64,000 nt of DNA, taken from NCBI GenBank assembly GCA_037833965.1, contig AP031356.1, forward strand, positions 7,152,501 through 7,216,500, written 5' to 3'. The position numbers were made by a program, and so were the translations under genes. The stretch comes from Marchantia polymorpha subsp. ruderalis. Its lineage: Eukaryota; Streptophyta; Marchantiopsida; Marchantiales; Marchantiaceae. The notes under the pieces are model-generated. The model was not told the DNA's origin. It was given only the letters and a program-made list of their open reading frames with translations, and did not search any database. Positions 1 to 13,201 of the stretch are shown here, piece after piece. Within the stretch, counting starts at the first letter, position 1, and each line of letters starts with the position of its first letter.

Positions 1-2640
1 GACGTGGTTCACAGTCCATGACAGGCAATCCAGACTGGATAGATAGAGTACAGTCGTACTTATGAGATTTTAGATTGACCTGTGATGATAATGGGTGGTT
101 GCGACCAACTGATATGTAGAAGAAGCTCTTCCGGCCCGAAGTTCAGTGACAACAAATTCGCTGTCTCGAAACGATGAAACGTAGATACTCATTGTGAAGG
201 GTTCTTTAGCTTCTTGAATCTCCCTCGGAATTTCAAATCTGGCAATGGCTGTCCTCAGTCTATCTCCGAACCTCGAGCCCAAGTATGATCGGAAAAACTC
301 TAATTTGAAGCGTGTTTGAACGAGGTCCGCACCTGAATAGACATTTGATGATACCAATGCCAATTGACGCCTGCCACTCGGAAAGCAGAGAGAATCTCGT
401 TGACAGAATCCAATAATTTGTGAGGAATCGGTGCATACTACTGTACGTCTGCTTAAACTCAAACTCAGTGCACATAGTTGTGGACACATCACTGGTTCGA
501 ACGGTTGAGCGAGTAGCACAAACAAGTGTTAGATCGTCTGCTCTGACAACATCTTGTCTGGCAAGTGGGCATCATCCGATATTAATAGTAGTCCAGGCTG
601 TGCGATCTTCAATCATTTGACAAGGTGAGGAACATGTGCAGAGTGCAGTCAGGATGACCGGACCAGACCTCCCATCGCTTGCACAAAACGGGGGTTTTCA
701 CAGGTTCACCTCTCGTTGAGATTTGAATCCTCTCTGCCGAAGTTCACTATGCCAATATCCTCACAAATTGTGCTCCCTCCTGTGGATGGACAGCAGGGTT
801 TCCCTAGCTCGGAACCTCAGAAGATCGACGAGAGATATTGCCCAAAATATCAAACCTGCTCTGAAGAGATATTTTGTGTCCAGGTCCTTCTTTTCCCATT
901 TTGCTTTGGGAAGAACCAGGTATGTGCCAAAAAGGATGGGAGTACCTTATGTGGGTCTTTTTGAGTCCTACAGAAGTTCCTACGAGCAAAATTCAAATCT
1001 TCTTTATATGGCCAAAGACTTTGTCATCCTTTACTTTAGAGTTCCTGCTGCATTGTAATCCATCTCATTGCTATTGCTAGCTTGAGTGACCACTGTATGA
1101 CTACAAACAGCGAAAGGTACGGAGTGTATGTAGATCCCTTAGATAAAAGGGAATTCATGCGTCCAGACAGGTATCTGAAGTTAAGGATAGTCATCGTTGA
1201 TCAATTTACGGATAAGATACGGATAGTGAGCTTAATCTGTCTTAGTTGCTTGGGTGTAAAGATGGGTTTAGTTCTGACAAAAATATCTCCATCCGAATGA
1301 TGGTACTAAATAACTGACAGGTTACAGGACTTGTGGTGATGCAAATGTACATAATTTCATACGCTAGAAAGATTGCTATCTATATACGTCAAACGGCTCC
1401 TCACAGGTTAGTAACAAACAATTCATGTACAATTTACTATCTTATTTTTGATGGTTTTGAATAGTGCTGGGTAATAGTATTCAAACTCATAGTTCCTTCA
1501 CCTTCCGGAGTAGTCCTTGGAGTATGTGCGCATCCACGGAGATTCCACAATAAGAATCTTGGAGAATGAGCGAATCCACGGAGATTCTCAATAAGAATCT
1601 TGCTGATGCCTAAAATTCCGCACAGTGTAACCTTCTTTTCTTTTTAAAAGTATTAATTTGTTCGGTTGGCCTATGCGAAGAATGAAGCCTGATTACAAGC
1701 TGATTTGCGCAATTTTATTGGTTCAAGGACTGCCAGGTCAGAACGCTATTGCCAAGTACGTCTCTCTCTCGCATTGGAATTCATCCATTTTCTCTCAGGA
1801 AATCTGACACCAACCTGACAGAGCTTTCTAGATGCATGACCAAATGGTCTGTCGGTGTACTGTAGTCCCATCACATGTGAGCTATGAGGTCGTTGGTAGA
1901 TCATGGATAACTACGGATTTAGTTGCTGTACTTGTTCCCTCAATTCAGCCAAAGTCGGAAAAATAAATAATGAGGCGCTCTTAGCTGATCTATCTGCAAA
2001 CAGTTATTCAGGAATTCAGGAGACAGAGCTCAGAATCAATATCCACTAGTCGACCCTCTCTACTTGAAACCTTTCTGAGTGCTGAGTACTCTCGATAAGT
2101 GAGCTACAACCAAATTTACACATCAAGTAGGTGCAAATTGCAGATGTCACATAAGTGCACTCACTGTCTATACGGAACTTTCTAAATTTTTACTCTCTGA
2201 GATTTCAACGACACTCATCTGCGTTCTTATGATTTTGAAGTTTATCAGTAGATTCTCTAATTAGAGAAGCAAAATATAGAGAATACTTTGCCAAGGATAT
2301 TACGATTGTATAAGGGATTTCGGATATGGATTGCACGGGTTTCTTGTATATATAAACTAGTAAGTATTAACTTGATTCCATCGGTACCTAAATTGGTTAT
2401 TGGACCAGTTAAATTTTGTTCGGTGGGACAACTGATTATACACCTCATGTATGTTCTAGTATTAACAGATTGTGTATCTATAGAAGGTCCAAGCAGTGGA
2501 TCTGTACACATGTGATGTGACCTTGCGACCAATCTTTACGCGTCATACCAGACCATGCCCGACCGTCCCCTCGTCGGTCGACTCCAGCTAAATATTCTGA
2601 ATTGACTAAGATCGTGAGAAACGGCCTCAGATTTACTGCT
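1..2640. other. Intergenic region, no recognised gene
   Basis: No reading frame here matches a family I know. The longest open frame, minus strand 70-525 (151 codons), has mixed composition with a Ser/Arg-rich middle. It could be an exon of a gene that runs off the window, but I see no flanking exon with good splice sites. Another open stretch lies on the plus strand at 723-1,058. A two-copy tandem duplication is annotated separately at 1,519-1,601. Confidence 0.4.
1519..1601. repeat. Two-copy tandem duplication (~42 bp unit)
   Basis: Two adjacent copies of about 42 and 41 bases share the core ATCCACGGAGATTC followed by AATAAGAATCTT. They differ at a few positions near the start of the unit and by one base of length. 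No coding meaning is apparent. Confidence 0.85.
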
Positions 2641-2673
2641 GATCATCTTCCGCCTGTCTAAATCTTCGTGTCT

Positions 2674-3040
2674 AAAACTTTGATTTACAATTCGGCTTTT
2701 CTACAGTTTTGAGGAGTTGTTGGAATCAGTTGTTATGAATGGCTAGCGATGAATGATGACGGTGAGACTCGTGAGATGATCATTCTAATAGAATAATCAC
2801 ATAGTTTCTCCAATTTGCCATGCTCGACACGAGGTTGTCACAAATACTTTTGCCAAAAGCTTGTCACGAAGAAAACTCTTGAAACCTCATGGAAGGTGGT
2901 CGTAGCAAATTCTGTAGAGTTGAAGAAACTGTGAGATTTCTTCAACCCCTTATGTTCTTTCATATTCATTGAGTTCCTGACCGAAACATAGTTTGGTATA
3001 TAAAGTCAAATAACCTGAAATACAAGGGAGGATATATTAT
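2674..3040 (+). repeat. Left arm of a 367-base perfect inverted repeat
   Basis: The reverse complement of this arm matches 3,484-3,850 base for base as far as I could align by eye, with no gap, so both arms are 367 bases. The inner end is GATATATTAT and the outer end AAAACTTTGA. The arm contains a smaller hairpin: GTTGAAGAAA at 2,919-2,928 pairs with TTTCTTCAAC at 2,937-2,946. No long open frame or transposase is present. The structure could be a recent inverted duplication, a foldback element or a hairpin-RNA locus. Confidence 0.96.
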
Positions 3041-3483
3041 ACTGTCAAAACCCCGCCGACCATTTCCTCTCTAATTCAGAATTGCTCAACAGTCGACATG
3101 CTTTGCTCCAATTCTAACAGGTGTCAAGTGCTCGAAAGCCCCAGCTCTCCATGAAAAGAGCAAGCCCCAGCGACTCGCCGGCACTCCAAATCCACAGGGT
3201 GTACCCTAACCCGCAATATATCGTCGATCACGAGAGGGAGCCACACCGGGGGTGCTATAGAAAGTTCACCTCACATGTGTTAAAAAAACGTTTTAGAGCT
3301 TCTCGACGATGTGCCCTAGATGGAATTCTATTGGATTAAACTAAATTTGATGGATCCCATCAAATAAATACCTCTATAAAATAGAGATATTTTACTTTAA
3401 CTTATTTTCATTTAAGAGATTTGATGCCTTGTGTTATCCTATGATGCTTTTCGGGTATTTTCTCTTTATTTTAATGTGACCGA
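3041..3483. other. 443-base spacer between the inverted-repeat arms
   Basis: Single-copy spacer that would form the loop if the arms paired. It holds a 72-codon plus-strand frame (3,121-3,339) with no recognisable domain. It also holds a short palindrome around 3,350-3,366 (TTTGATGG and CCATCAAA around a BamHI-like core). I see no matching direct repeats at the outer edges that would mark a transposon insertion. Confidence 0.6.
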
Positions 3484-3850
3484 ATAATATATCCTCCCTT
3501 GTATTTCAGGTTATTTGACTTTATATACCAAACTATGTTTCGGTCAGGAACTCAATGAATATGAAAGAACATAAGGGGTTGAAGAAATCTCACAGTTTCT
3601 TCAACTCTACAGAATTTGCTACGACCACCTTCCATGAGGTTTCAAGAGTTTTCTTCGTGACAAGCTTTTGGCAAAAGTATTTGTGACAACCTCGTGTCGA
3701 GCATGGCAAATTGGAGAAACTATGTGATTATTCTATTAGAATGATCATCTCACGAGTCTCACCGTCATCATTCATCGCTAGCCATTCATAACAACTGATT
3801 CCAACAACTCCTCAAAACTGTAGAAAAGCCGAATTGTAAATCAAAGTTTT
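3484..3850 (-). repeat. Right arm of a 367-base perfect inverted repeat
   Basis: Reverse complement of 2,674-3,040, without a visible mismatch. Identity this high means the duplication is very recent, is kept by gene conversion, or is an assembly artefact. The sequences just outside the two arms (ending GTGTCT on the left, starting CTAGTG on the right) do not match each other. Confidence 0.96.
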
Positions 3851-6500
3851 CTAGTGCTTTATTTACTTTTGAGCCTGCATTGGCTCAAAATATTATTTAT
3901 CTGTTTTGGACGAATGCAAAGCGCAACTTACTGCTTGTTGCACGTCGACATAGAGCCGACTGGCTGAAGAATTGTGCGATCTGAGTTCCCTCATGATTTT
4001 CAGATAACTGTCGTTTTGCTTACGTTATCCACTCACGCGGTAAACAGTCCTATCGATTCATTACCAGTCAGTTAAGGTCTGAAGTTCAGATACAGTACAG
4101 CCGGTAAGCGTCTCGAACGACGAAAGTGCAAACCTCACTGACGACCTGACGCGAAGGAGGTCATATAGTAGCCCTCGTTCCGAAACTCGCCGTTAACCCA
4201 GGAGTCTAGATCAGGCCTCATAAAGCTTGGGAATTCCCATAATTACCAAAATTAACTTAAAATATGGATTCTACTCGTGTTAATTTTGATAAATCCCAAT
4301 ATTACCAAAATTACTTCAAGAAACAGAATGCAGCCACGCTTTTATTCGATCATGGGACTGGTCTAGATTTGCCTTCCATAAATTTACACCATCGTTTCTG
4401 ATCTTCGCGGCTTTGAGATGTACTCCAGACTAATTGGAAGCAAACTTCGAGAGATGATGTTAATCATCGCCAACTATTTTTCTCAGGTTAACTTTCGAAG
4501 GGAGTGGATTTATTGGTTATAGCATCCCTGAAAGACCTAAAAGACAGATTCTATCGTTTAATTGAGTTAGCACCAAAAGGTGCAAACTCAAGAGTCTTGT
4601 CTAGGATGGACCGTCACTGAACTACTCTCGCAAGACGTCAAGTTTCAAAAGAACTAGACAGTAGTGCCCTCGACAGACGGATCCTCTTAAACTCTGAAAA
4701 TACTCTCATTAACTTGGCCTTGCTTTCAAAAATTTTGCAAAAGAAAACTCGAAGAGTTGAATTTGAATTCAAGCAACAGAGTATACATGCACATGAATCG
4801 AACTTGTAATGATTTATTAGTACGTGGCGCATTCTTACTGGTGGCAAAGTCAAATTTGTTTCAGATTCCACAAGTATTACCAAAAGATATTCTCATTTAT
4901 GATCATGAAGACGTCATTAATTTATGGACTCCGCCAGATTTATTTTTGCTTAATTCTGGGATTTTGGAGACAAACCCCAAAATTTAGGAGGCCTGGTCAA
5001 GTTTGAACAATCTAAGGATTTCGACAATGACACCTAATTTGCAAATGAGGGAGCAATCATATAACCCATTCTCTCGAATGAATATATATATATATATATA
5101 TATCAATTTTCTGCAAATTCATCTTGTATTCACATCTTTGCAATATTTGGAGTCCATATTTTACAATCTGAAGATTGCACTCATGGAACTTATGGACATA
5201 GGAGAGCATCCACTTCTTATACTCCCCCAAATATAGAGGAAGTGTGGAATTAAATCACCATTTGCTTCAAAAGAAAAACTGAAAAAATATGTAGGAATTT
5301 TATTAGATAGTTCACATATAATTTTAGTGGTATTCACATACAGGGAATATTTGGACCTAGCTACGTTCACTCCGTCGGTTTATCTGTCTTCTTATTCAAT
5401 GAGTCTTCCCAATTATTGGTCACCTTATGCTATTTCCATCATCCTCATTTTTGGTATTTCAGGCTTTCTCGTTCTGGATGAGTCGCTGATAAACAACCGA
5501 CATATAATTATAGACAGCCTGCCTGCAAAGTCGCGGGCAATACTGAGCGAGTCCATTGTTGCCGATGTTATCGGAGTGCCCTAAGCAACCATCCGACCCC
5601 ACCTCCAACGCCATCTGAGCCAAGCGTTTCTGGAATTGAATAGCAACCGTGAATTGCAGTGTTCAAAAAAGCATGGCAGAGCAAAGCCACGCTCATGATC
5701 TCTCCGTGGCTAGAAAATACTTTTAAAAATACACTCAATAGTTCATGTCACAAACCAATCAAGCTCGCCTTCGTTTGGATGTTGATACCCAACGAAGATT
5801 GGGTACAAGTTTCTAGAGATACGTTAGACAATGTGATGGGGAGAAGAAGTGTGATGAATAATCATATAAAGAGTTATCAAATATATGAGTTATTAAATAT
5901 CCTTTATATTTGATATAAAAATGATATTTAAATATGACAAAAAAGTTGGGTTTGCGTTAAAAAAAATTATTTGACTCCGCATCTGGTGAAAAAAGGTTCA
6001 GGGCCTTTTGCAAATCGTGTCTAATCCAAATAAAGGTCATCTGCTCTATACTGTTCTCAGAGAGCTCGACCGAGAGTAAAGTCCGATTTGAATCGCGCTG
6101 AAATGTAGCGCTAGGGAACCGAGGCCGAACAGATGTAGCTGAACGAATCTATGGATCGATCTTTTCAGTCGTCGTCAGTAAAGGTACAAAGAATATCGTG
6201 GCGCTAGAACCTTCGGTCAACGCAGCGACCGAGGAAGTTGAAGGTACTGTACTCTAAAGCGAGATGGCGGATAAGGGGTTCTCGAGGAATTGTTGAAGCA
6301 TGAGGCTCGGATTTTGAGCCCTCCTCGTCCGCCGGTATAGGGCGATTGTTGTTGATGCTCATCCTCCACAATTGTGATCGAGGAAAAAGGTGCTTTTTCT
6401 CTTTTTCAGGAGGAAGTTTTTCTCGTTATCAGGAAGGACCCTGTCGAGATTCTGCATTAGCATGAAGAGGACCATTGCCCCGCGTCTTAAATCTCAGTCA
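3851..6500. other. Intergenic region, no recognised gene
   Basis: Mixed-composition DNA with several open frames of 60-85 codons on both strands, none resembling a known family. A plus-strand frame at 5,327-5,584 contains a hydrophobic stretch but has no neighbours with convincing splice sites. An (AT)n microsatellite lies at 5,082-5,103. Confidence 0.4.
5082..5103. repeat. (AT)n microsatellite
   Basis: About eleven uninterrupted AT dinucleotides in AT-rich intergenic DNA. Confidence 0.95.
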
Positions 6501-6508
6501 TCGAGTTA

Positions 6509-6660
6509 CCTTCTCTTCGTTGGCAATGTTTTTCCACCTCGAGTCGATCCCGTCAGAATTTGGTGGAGCTTTTTGCATGGTGTTCAGCATGAGAGTCAGC
6601 TCAGAGTACCTTGACGATACGCAAAGAGCTTCCAAATCCTTATCGGTCGCGATAAATGTC
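6509..6660 (-). pseudogene. Possible isolated exon, weakly zuotin/SANT-like
   Basis: Read on the minus strand, this piece ends in a good donor (GAAGAGAAG followed by gtaact) and encodes about 50 residues with coding-like composition. It includes DKDLEALC and, later, SRWKNIAN. From memory the second motif resembles the RWxxIAN signature of SANT domains, as in zuotin/DNAJC2 ribosome-associated chaperones, and the first resembles the segment just before it. I found no neighbouring exon with matching phase on either side and no clear acceptor. It may be an orphaned or decayed exon, or chance. Confidence 0.2.
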
Positions 6661-6699
6661 AGGTATTTGTAATACTCAATCCAAAAATATTTTACTTGC

Positions 6700-9600
6700 A
6701 AATTTTATTCTTGAATTTCCTTGGTTTTTTGTACTATTTAACTAAGATCCTTTTAACACATGCATAAAAATTCACTTTAGCAAAGTTTACAACTAGATCT
6801 TTTCTTTTTTTATTATATCAAAATTATTGACTTATAATAAATCAGCGCATTATAATATTTTGTATTCGGAAAAAAAAAATCAAGCAATCTTTTGTGATTC
6901 AACTATTTTAGCGTTATTCTCAAACGAGTTTGTTGAATTAGCTCAGTAAAATTTAACAAATTCCACTTAATTAAAGGTTTAAAAATTGAAACTTATGAAA
7001 CATGTATATTTGATCTGTAGAAACAATTCAAACGTGTAAATAATGTTCAATCATATATTTTGCATTTGAATCACAAATAATCGCAGCATTTATTTTCAAA
7101 TAAGAAGTTGTGATCAATCTAATGTTACACTATCTTTGATGCTACTCACAAAAACATTGATGTTGTACAAATATCAGATAGTTGACTTCTAAACTAGCTT
7201 CATTTCAGATGTTTTAGCAACTAATATAAAATTTTACAAAATTTACAATTTACAAAAAAAATTGAAAATTTTGAATGACTGAATTAGAATCAACATATAT
7301 TATTTCTGTATATATATTTATTTATTTATTTATACACGTAATTTTTGGATGTGAAAAGATAAAATTTTAATTGTAATGAAAGAATGTATTTTAGAATGAA
7401 GAAAAATCGATGAATTCTTCGAGGTAACATGCTTGCGTATTCAAAAACTCACTCATGATTAAGAGTTGATCAAAATCTCTGGGTTTTGCTTGACAATATT
7501 ATAAAAGCTTTTGGTACATGACACTCTGGGGTTATAGGTGTACTGATATATGTTTGTGTTTGACTCAAGAAAACTTACTGGATAATTTTTTGCACCAGTG
7601 GGATTTTCAGGCCATTTGAATGTTGTACAAAGAAGTACACATCGAGTTTATCCCCATACAGACCCTATACTGTCTAAATTCTAGTTATGTACGAGAACAA
7701 AAATGTTACATGCAAATTTTAAGGACGTCAGATTCTGGATAAGATTCAGTGTGTGCTCCGTTTGGTCTTTTGAAAACGAAGGGAGACGTCTACGCGAAAT
7801 AGAAGAACGAATATTTTTACAAGGGCTATTAAGACGGAAGGTGGAAAAGTATATTGAACATGTAAGCAAAAGATGTGATATCTCTCGTGTGTCATCATCC
7901 AACTCCAGAACAGCTCATGATTACATTAAAAGTCTGTGAAACTTTACAATTCCTGTAGCCTTTCTTCTGTAGCTGGAAATGTTTCCAACCAATCCACTGA
8001 CATGTATCTATGAGACTGCAGGGACTGAGTAGAGGTCTGGTAGAGATATACCAGAGGCCATGAGATTCCGAACACTGATGCTGTTTAGAGGCACGTGGCT
8101 GCACAGGCGAAAGGGAGCAGAGATTTGGCGCTTTACGCACTCTTACTCTGTCTTCAGAAGCTGGAACGGACTCGTTGCAGAATATTGATTTCAAGTAAAA
8201 ACGACTGAAATTTCCATCTGAAATACTTAGAATAATTTATTATTTTTAAAAATTCGGTCATGGTCGCTGTTAAATTCTTTGTCAACTGTGGTAATTAGGG
8301 TAATAAGAATTACCTCCGAGCACAAACGTGGCAAACGAGCGGGAAGTGTTTCGTTGGGGATGCATATCCAGTCAATGCATGATCACCACGGTACAGAGTA
8401 GCGGTGGATAGTGAGATTACTAACCACGTAGGGCTACCTCACCTACTTTGAACACTTTCAGATGTTGACTACTCACTGTGATCGGAACAATCCTGGCAAT
8501 TCTGAGCCGGTCATACAGCTGCATAATAACCTTTGCTTTCGGTCGTCTGCGCGGGCATTTATGGTCCTCTCATAATATCTCCACGAGATTCTTTATCGTC
8601 CATTGGACGTGTCGACGCTGATGACCTTTCCCTTACCCACGGGTCCAGTCGATTTTTCTGTCCGGCGAAAACGAACTCATGTTAAATAAGCGTGTGTTAT
8701 CGATGTTTGAAGAACCTCTTCAGTTATACTATGCAGACGGAAAAATATAATTTAACAGAATCTTCTCTTTGATGCGCTCATGATTCTATGCAGTGATTTT
8801 TTAGGTCTCGTGGAAACGTGTTTCGAGGAAGTAGAAATTCAGAATAAAAGAAAATATTTCCGGGCCATTTTTTGACATTTATCCAATTGCTATTCTAAAT
8901 CTTATTTGATCTATAGCTTCTGTAGGTCAATATGATGATGCAACTGCCATCAGTTGCAGCATAGAATTATCTCTGAGATTGTGAAACTTTTAAACTTAAC
9001 ACCTATCTCAGATCCGAGGACAAAAAACATGATAATATGATTTCACTTCTTCTATATTTTCATTGTCAAACTCTATATTTTAATATCGGAAATTAAAAAA
9101 AACCTTTTTAATGAAATCATAGTTTGTTCGTGAAATGAATGAAAATTAATATTTTTTAAAGTAAAATTCTAAAACTATGAAGTAACATATGACATAGTCA
9201 ATGAAAACTATTAATAAATTTCAAAGCTCCAAACATCAATAAATCTAATCTATCAAATAATCAAGATACTAATGTTTCTAATGAAGAACTAATATCATGT
9301 AGATTTTCTGTAGATGAAGTGGGATATCATATAAAAATACAAAAATTTGATGACCAGATTTGGAAATAATGAAATAATATCATAAAAACTCGAATTTCCT
9401 CATCTCTCTTAAGTCTATACAGATATTTTAATAAATCATATCACTTATTTTGTGGGCTTAAAATTTTTTCATATATTTATCATCAACAAATGTAGGGATG
9501 AGTGCTCCAACCCTTGAAACCTTGGAGCTTTCGCCCTCATAAACTATGGCATTACCTGAATTTTCAGATGGTTATGTTGAATACCAAAACATCGAATGAA

Positions 9601-11300
9601 TGTGAAAGTCTATTCTATCCAAAATTTTCCACATTTTTTAATGGAATAAATGAGTTAAATACCAAATTCACGTGTGTCGTGCTATATACAACCAAAAGAG
9701 ACATCACAACTTGAGACGATTCAACATAAGGAAGGGTAGTAACAAGTGTATATGTAATATTGTGACGTAATTTTCGATGCTTCATATCATCCTCACTTGG
9801 GCTTATTAGTTTGAATAGTTTAAAAAAAGAAGAAGAAATAAGCTCCAAAATTACATTCTAAAATGTTCATATATGACATGATAGTTTTATTTGAATTTGA
9901 ATTTATATTTAAAAGTTTTATTTAAATCACATGTTTACTTGTAAACATTATTTTATTTATATTGAAACTCTTTTGAAAAATAAACAGCACTATGTTGCAT
10001 AATATGGGGCCAACCACTATGTCCTCGGATCCAGCCCTCGGGCTTTTTAAAAAAAAATCTTTTTCTTTGATTTTGGAGATTGCATTGCATTGGTATTGAT
10101 CTTTTCTAGACATCTTTACATAAAAATTACATTTTCAGTTCTTTTATTTTGTGTGTTTTAAATATTATTAGATTTGAATCAAAGACAGTTTTTCCCAAAA
10201 TAATTGAACTTTGAAAATTGAATTCATAACGTTAATTTCATCAGTCCAAGATATCATTAATTTTCATTGATTTTTGAACGAAATAATTATCGACAAAGAG
10301 AGGAGAGGAGACGAGGAGCAGTGGTGTATATGGACTCACCTCGCTGCCTAACTAATTTTGGACTTTTAGTAGGGAATAATGTTGAAATTTTGTTTTCGCG
10401 CATAATGAATGAGGGGATGTTTATGTTTACTTTGGGATCAACTGTTTGTCTGCTGACTGTGTTGACATTTTGAATAAGCGGTTTCTCCGTTGGTTTGTGT
10501 AAATACTGACATATTCAGTTGGAAGGTAGAAAAATTTTCATTTATGTTGTTGGTTTTGTTGTAATCAATGCTGACTTCTGTTCTCAGTTAGTTGATTGAT
10601 GAAGAAATCATGGAATCAGCCACTACCGAGATACACGGAGTCAAGTGATGAACGGCGTTCCGCCACTAGAGGAAAAATATCATCATTGAAAAATTCGACT
10701 TTTTGATCCGAGTCGATATGTGTCTTTTTCCGAAGAAAAATGTTGGACTAGTTTTTTTTGGTGCTGGCATGCACATCATGAATTGTTTCTTTGAGTACAC
10801 TCTTCTTCTGTATTCCGTGCAGATGGTGTTTCCAATACCAGAACGCTGTATGAGGAAGATTCCTCGTTACCACGACTCTAGGTTTTGGAAAATTATGAAT
10901 TTGGGCCTCCATTTCTTTTCTCTTTATGTGGAGAGAAAGCAAAGCATGTGCTGTAATTATGTTCACTCATCTGATCAACAGACAATAGAATACCCTTCTT
11001 CTTCTAAAAAGATCAAAGCTTCCAAATTCTTTGATCAACTCAGTAAATATCGGAACAAGCCAATCAATGTATTGATTGAGAATTTTCACACCTGATCTAT
11101 AGGTTCGCGCATTCAGAGAGAATTGCGTTCGACGATTCGCGCTGGACCTGTGCAAAAATGATACGTGAGCAAATCTCGTTACCAGTACTGTGCATTTGGA
11201 GAGTGATTGGTTGGATAAAGGGTTGCCTATCTCCGTCCCCCTACTGGAAATCTTCCTAACACCCTAATCTGCACAGCGCTCTGCACAAGTACAGTGTCTC
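6700..11300. other. AT-rich intergenic region, no recognised gene
   Basis: Long AT-rich stretches (around 6,700-7,400 and 8,860-10,270) alternate with more balanced DNA. Open frames at 7,703-7,939 (plus; charged, helix-like composition), 7,895-8,194 (minus) and 10,703-11,095 (plus, 130 codons) have no family resemblance I can name and no clear splice partners. I see no RNA gene here. Confidence 0.4.
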
Positions 11301-12497
11301 ATTCAAGTACAAACGATGTACGTCTCTATGAAAGCATGTCAAATGCTCAGACAAACGACTCAACTCAAAACCAAAAGCTCCTGCTAAAGCAAGAGTGTCC
11401 TACTCTCGAGCTATGTTATTTCCGGTATCTGGTCAAGACATTCAACTGACATCTTCGGCCAGCTTCGAAGGAGGTCTAACGGTTTGTCGAGCGGAAGCTA
11501 CCGTGGTGCTGCATGTCCATGATTCCATGCAGTGCCGGCTACACGGAGGAGGACGTTCAAGCAGAATATCTTCAAAAGTGCTGCGGTTTTGGATGAGCAT
11601 TTACTACAGCACCCTGCAGAGCCTAGGCTGTCTTGACCAGGCCAGGCCGACGAGACCTGTACCACCCTTGGGCTTGTCCTGCTAGGGCAGAGTAGGTGCA
11701 AACCGAAGGAGGTGGATGAAAACCGACCGCTGCCTTGTCGTTGCAGAAACCTGGATTTCGCGACGAGGAGGTGGATCGAAACTGGCCCTGCTCTTCCCCG
11801 AAAGCGGAATGATGGAATTGTGGGGAAGTTAATGGCGAAATACGCAAATCGCTGCCAGGGCGTAGAAATTGATTGTGTACTCTCGAGAGTGATGACGATC
11901 TGTTTCTTCGACGGGGCCGCGATCGCAGAATTTGAACCCCCACCAGAACCAGAGGCAGCTCTGCAGCCGCGGCGACAAGTGGCGGAAAGCGAAGAACGGT
12001 GCGCGCAGTGAGTGGCACAGAGGCGCGTGCTGACACATGTTGCGACGTGAACCTCCTGGCCCTCCATGCTCACTTCGAGGCCCTCGGATCGCCTTCATCC
12101 GACGGTTCAGTCCCCACGACGTCGAGTTTCAGAGACTTTACACCTCGCCTCGAAAAAAGCGCGCGCCAAATGCCCGCTTGCGGACTGCGCTATCCGTCCT
12201 GCCCCGGGGCTCATTGATAGCCAGCCAGCCGGTCACGGTGTCGCCCGCTCGAACTCTACATTCGGAATCATGAGGGGCGCATCCGGCATCAGATGCTGAG
12301 CCGTCCCGGGTCCTCCGGTCACCTTCCCCTCTTTGTCGTCTTTCGGGCCTACGTGTCAAGATGGTCGGCATCGATCGAGCGCAGGACGAAGTCTACGGAA
12401 CGGGGAAATGTATAATACAAGTAACGTTGCCCTTGTCGGCTGAGGCTTGACGGAGCTGAGACGGAGCCGTCTGCCCGCGGCATTGCTTCGTGTGGGC

Positions 12498-12532
12498 GGG
12501 GGGGGGGGGGGGGGGGTGGGGGGGGGGGGGGG
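12498..12532. repeat. Long G homopolymer (G19-T-G15)
   Basis: Nineteen G, one T, then fifteen G on the plus strand. It can form G-quadruplex DNA in principle. Runs of this length are also prone to sequencing and assembly error, so the exact count is unreliable. Confidence 0.9.
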
Positions 12533-12828
12533 AATCCGCAGAGAGCGTTCCCCGCAGGAATCAGAATCACGAGCTTTGGGTACGCGAATGGGGCGGGAGC
12601 GAGTGTGCGCAGCTCTCTGAGATTAGCTGCTAAATTCGAGTCGAGAGGAGGGAGGGCGTTTGTCGTTTCGAGCAGATCTGTTCGGTTGTATGAAGCCAGC
12701 TCAATCATTCGGGCTCTCGGTGTAAACAGCGGATGATGATGAGTGATTGAGGCGATAATCAGCTTTGATTAGTTACTGCGACGTCGTCGAATGTTACTCC
12801 TCTCGTCGTCGTCCGGTGGGCGGACGGC

Positions 12829-12843
12829 GGGGGGGGGGGGGGG
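12829..12843. repeat. G homopolymer (about 15)
   Basis: Second G-run about 300 bases downstream of the first, immediately followed by a short CT-rich stretch. Confidence 0.9.
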
Positions 12844-13099
12844 TCTCTCTCTCATAGCTAGACTGCAGCTCTACGCAAGCATTCATGACTCTCGATCTTC
12901 GTGGAGATTGCCATCTAGCTTCCATTTCTCACTGGACGGTTGTCCCTGCCCATATCACTCGCTCAACAAAAGCACAGCCTCGGTTCGTCCGAGCGAGCGC
13001 TGATCGTATCCGAAATACCTCCATCGCGTCGGCGCTGGACTGCGAATCGCTCGCGCAGACTTGTAGGGGCGACTTCTAGCTGAGCTACACTACGCGAGG

Positions 13100-13103
<4 letters not shown>

Positions 13104-13133
<30 letters not shown>
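13104..13133. repeat. (CT)15 microsatellite in probable 5' leader
   Basis: Uninterrupted TC/CT dinucleotides about 150 bases upstream of the receptor kinase start codon, a usual place for such tracts in plant genes. Confidence 0.95.
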
Positions 13134-13136
<3 letters not shown>

Positions 13137-13177
13137 CGCGATGAATCAGGCGAACTCCGCAGGTTGCCTATGGGAGT

Positions 13178-13201
13178 CTGCTGCTGCTGCTGCTGCTGCT
13201 G
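13178..13201. repeat. (CTG)8 microsatellite in probable 5' leader
   Basis: Eight CTG triplets about 85 bases before the start codon at 13,285. They lie outside the chosen coding frame. Confidence 0.95.

Noticed and set aside
11498-12073. 191-codon minus-strand open frame in the GC-rich upstream region
   Set aside because: Low-complexity Ser/Arg/Cys composition, no domain, and overlapping long frames on both strands, as expected for chance frames in GC-rich DNA.
12349-12708. Minus-strand frame with a polyproline run
   Set aside because: The prolines come from the G homopolymer; no other protein-like feature.
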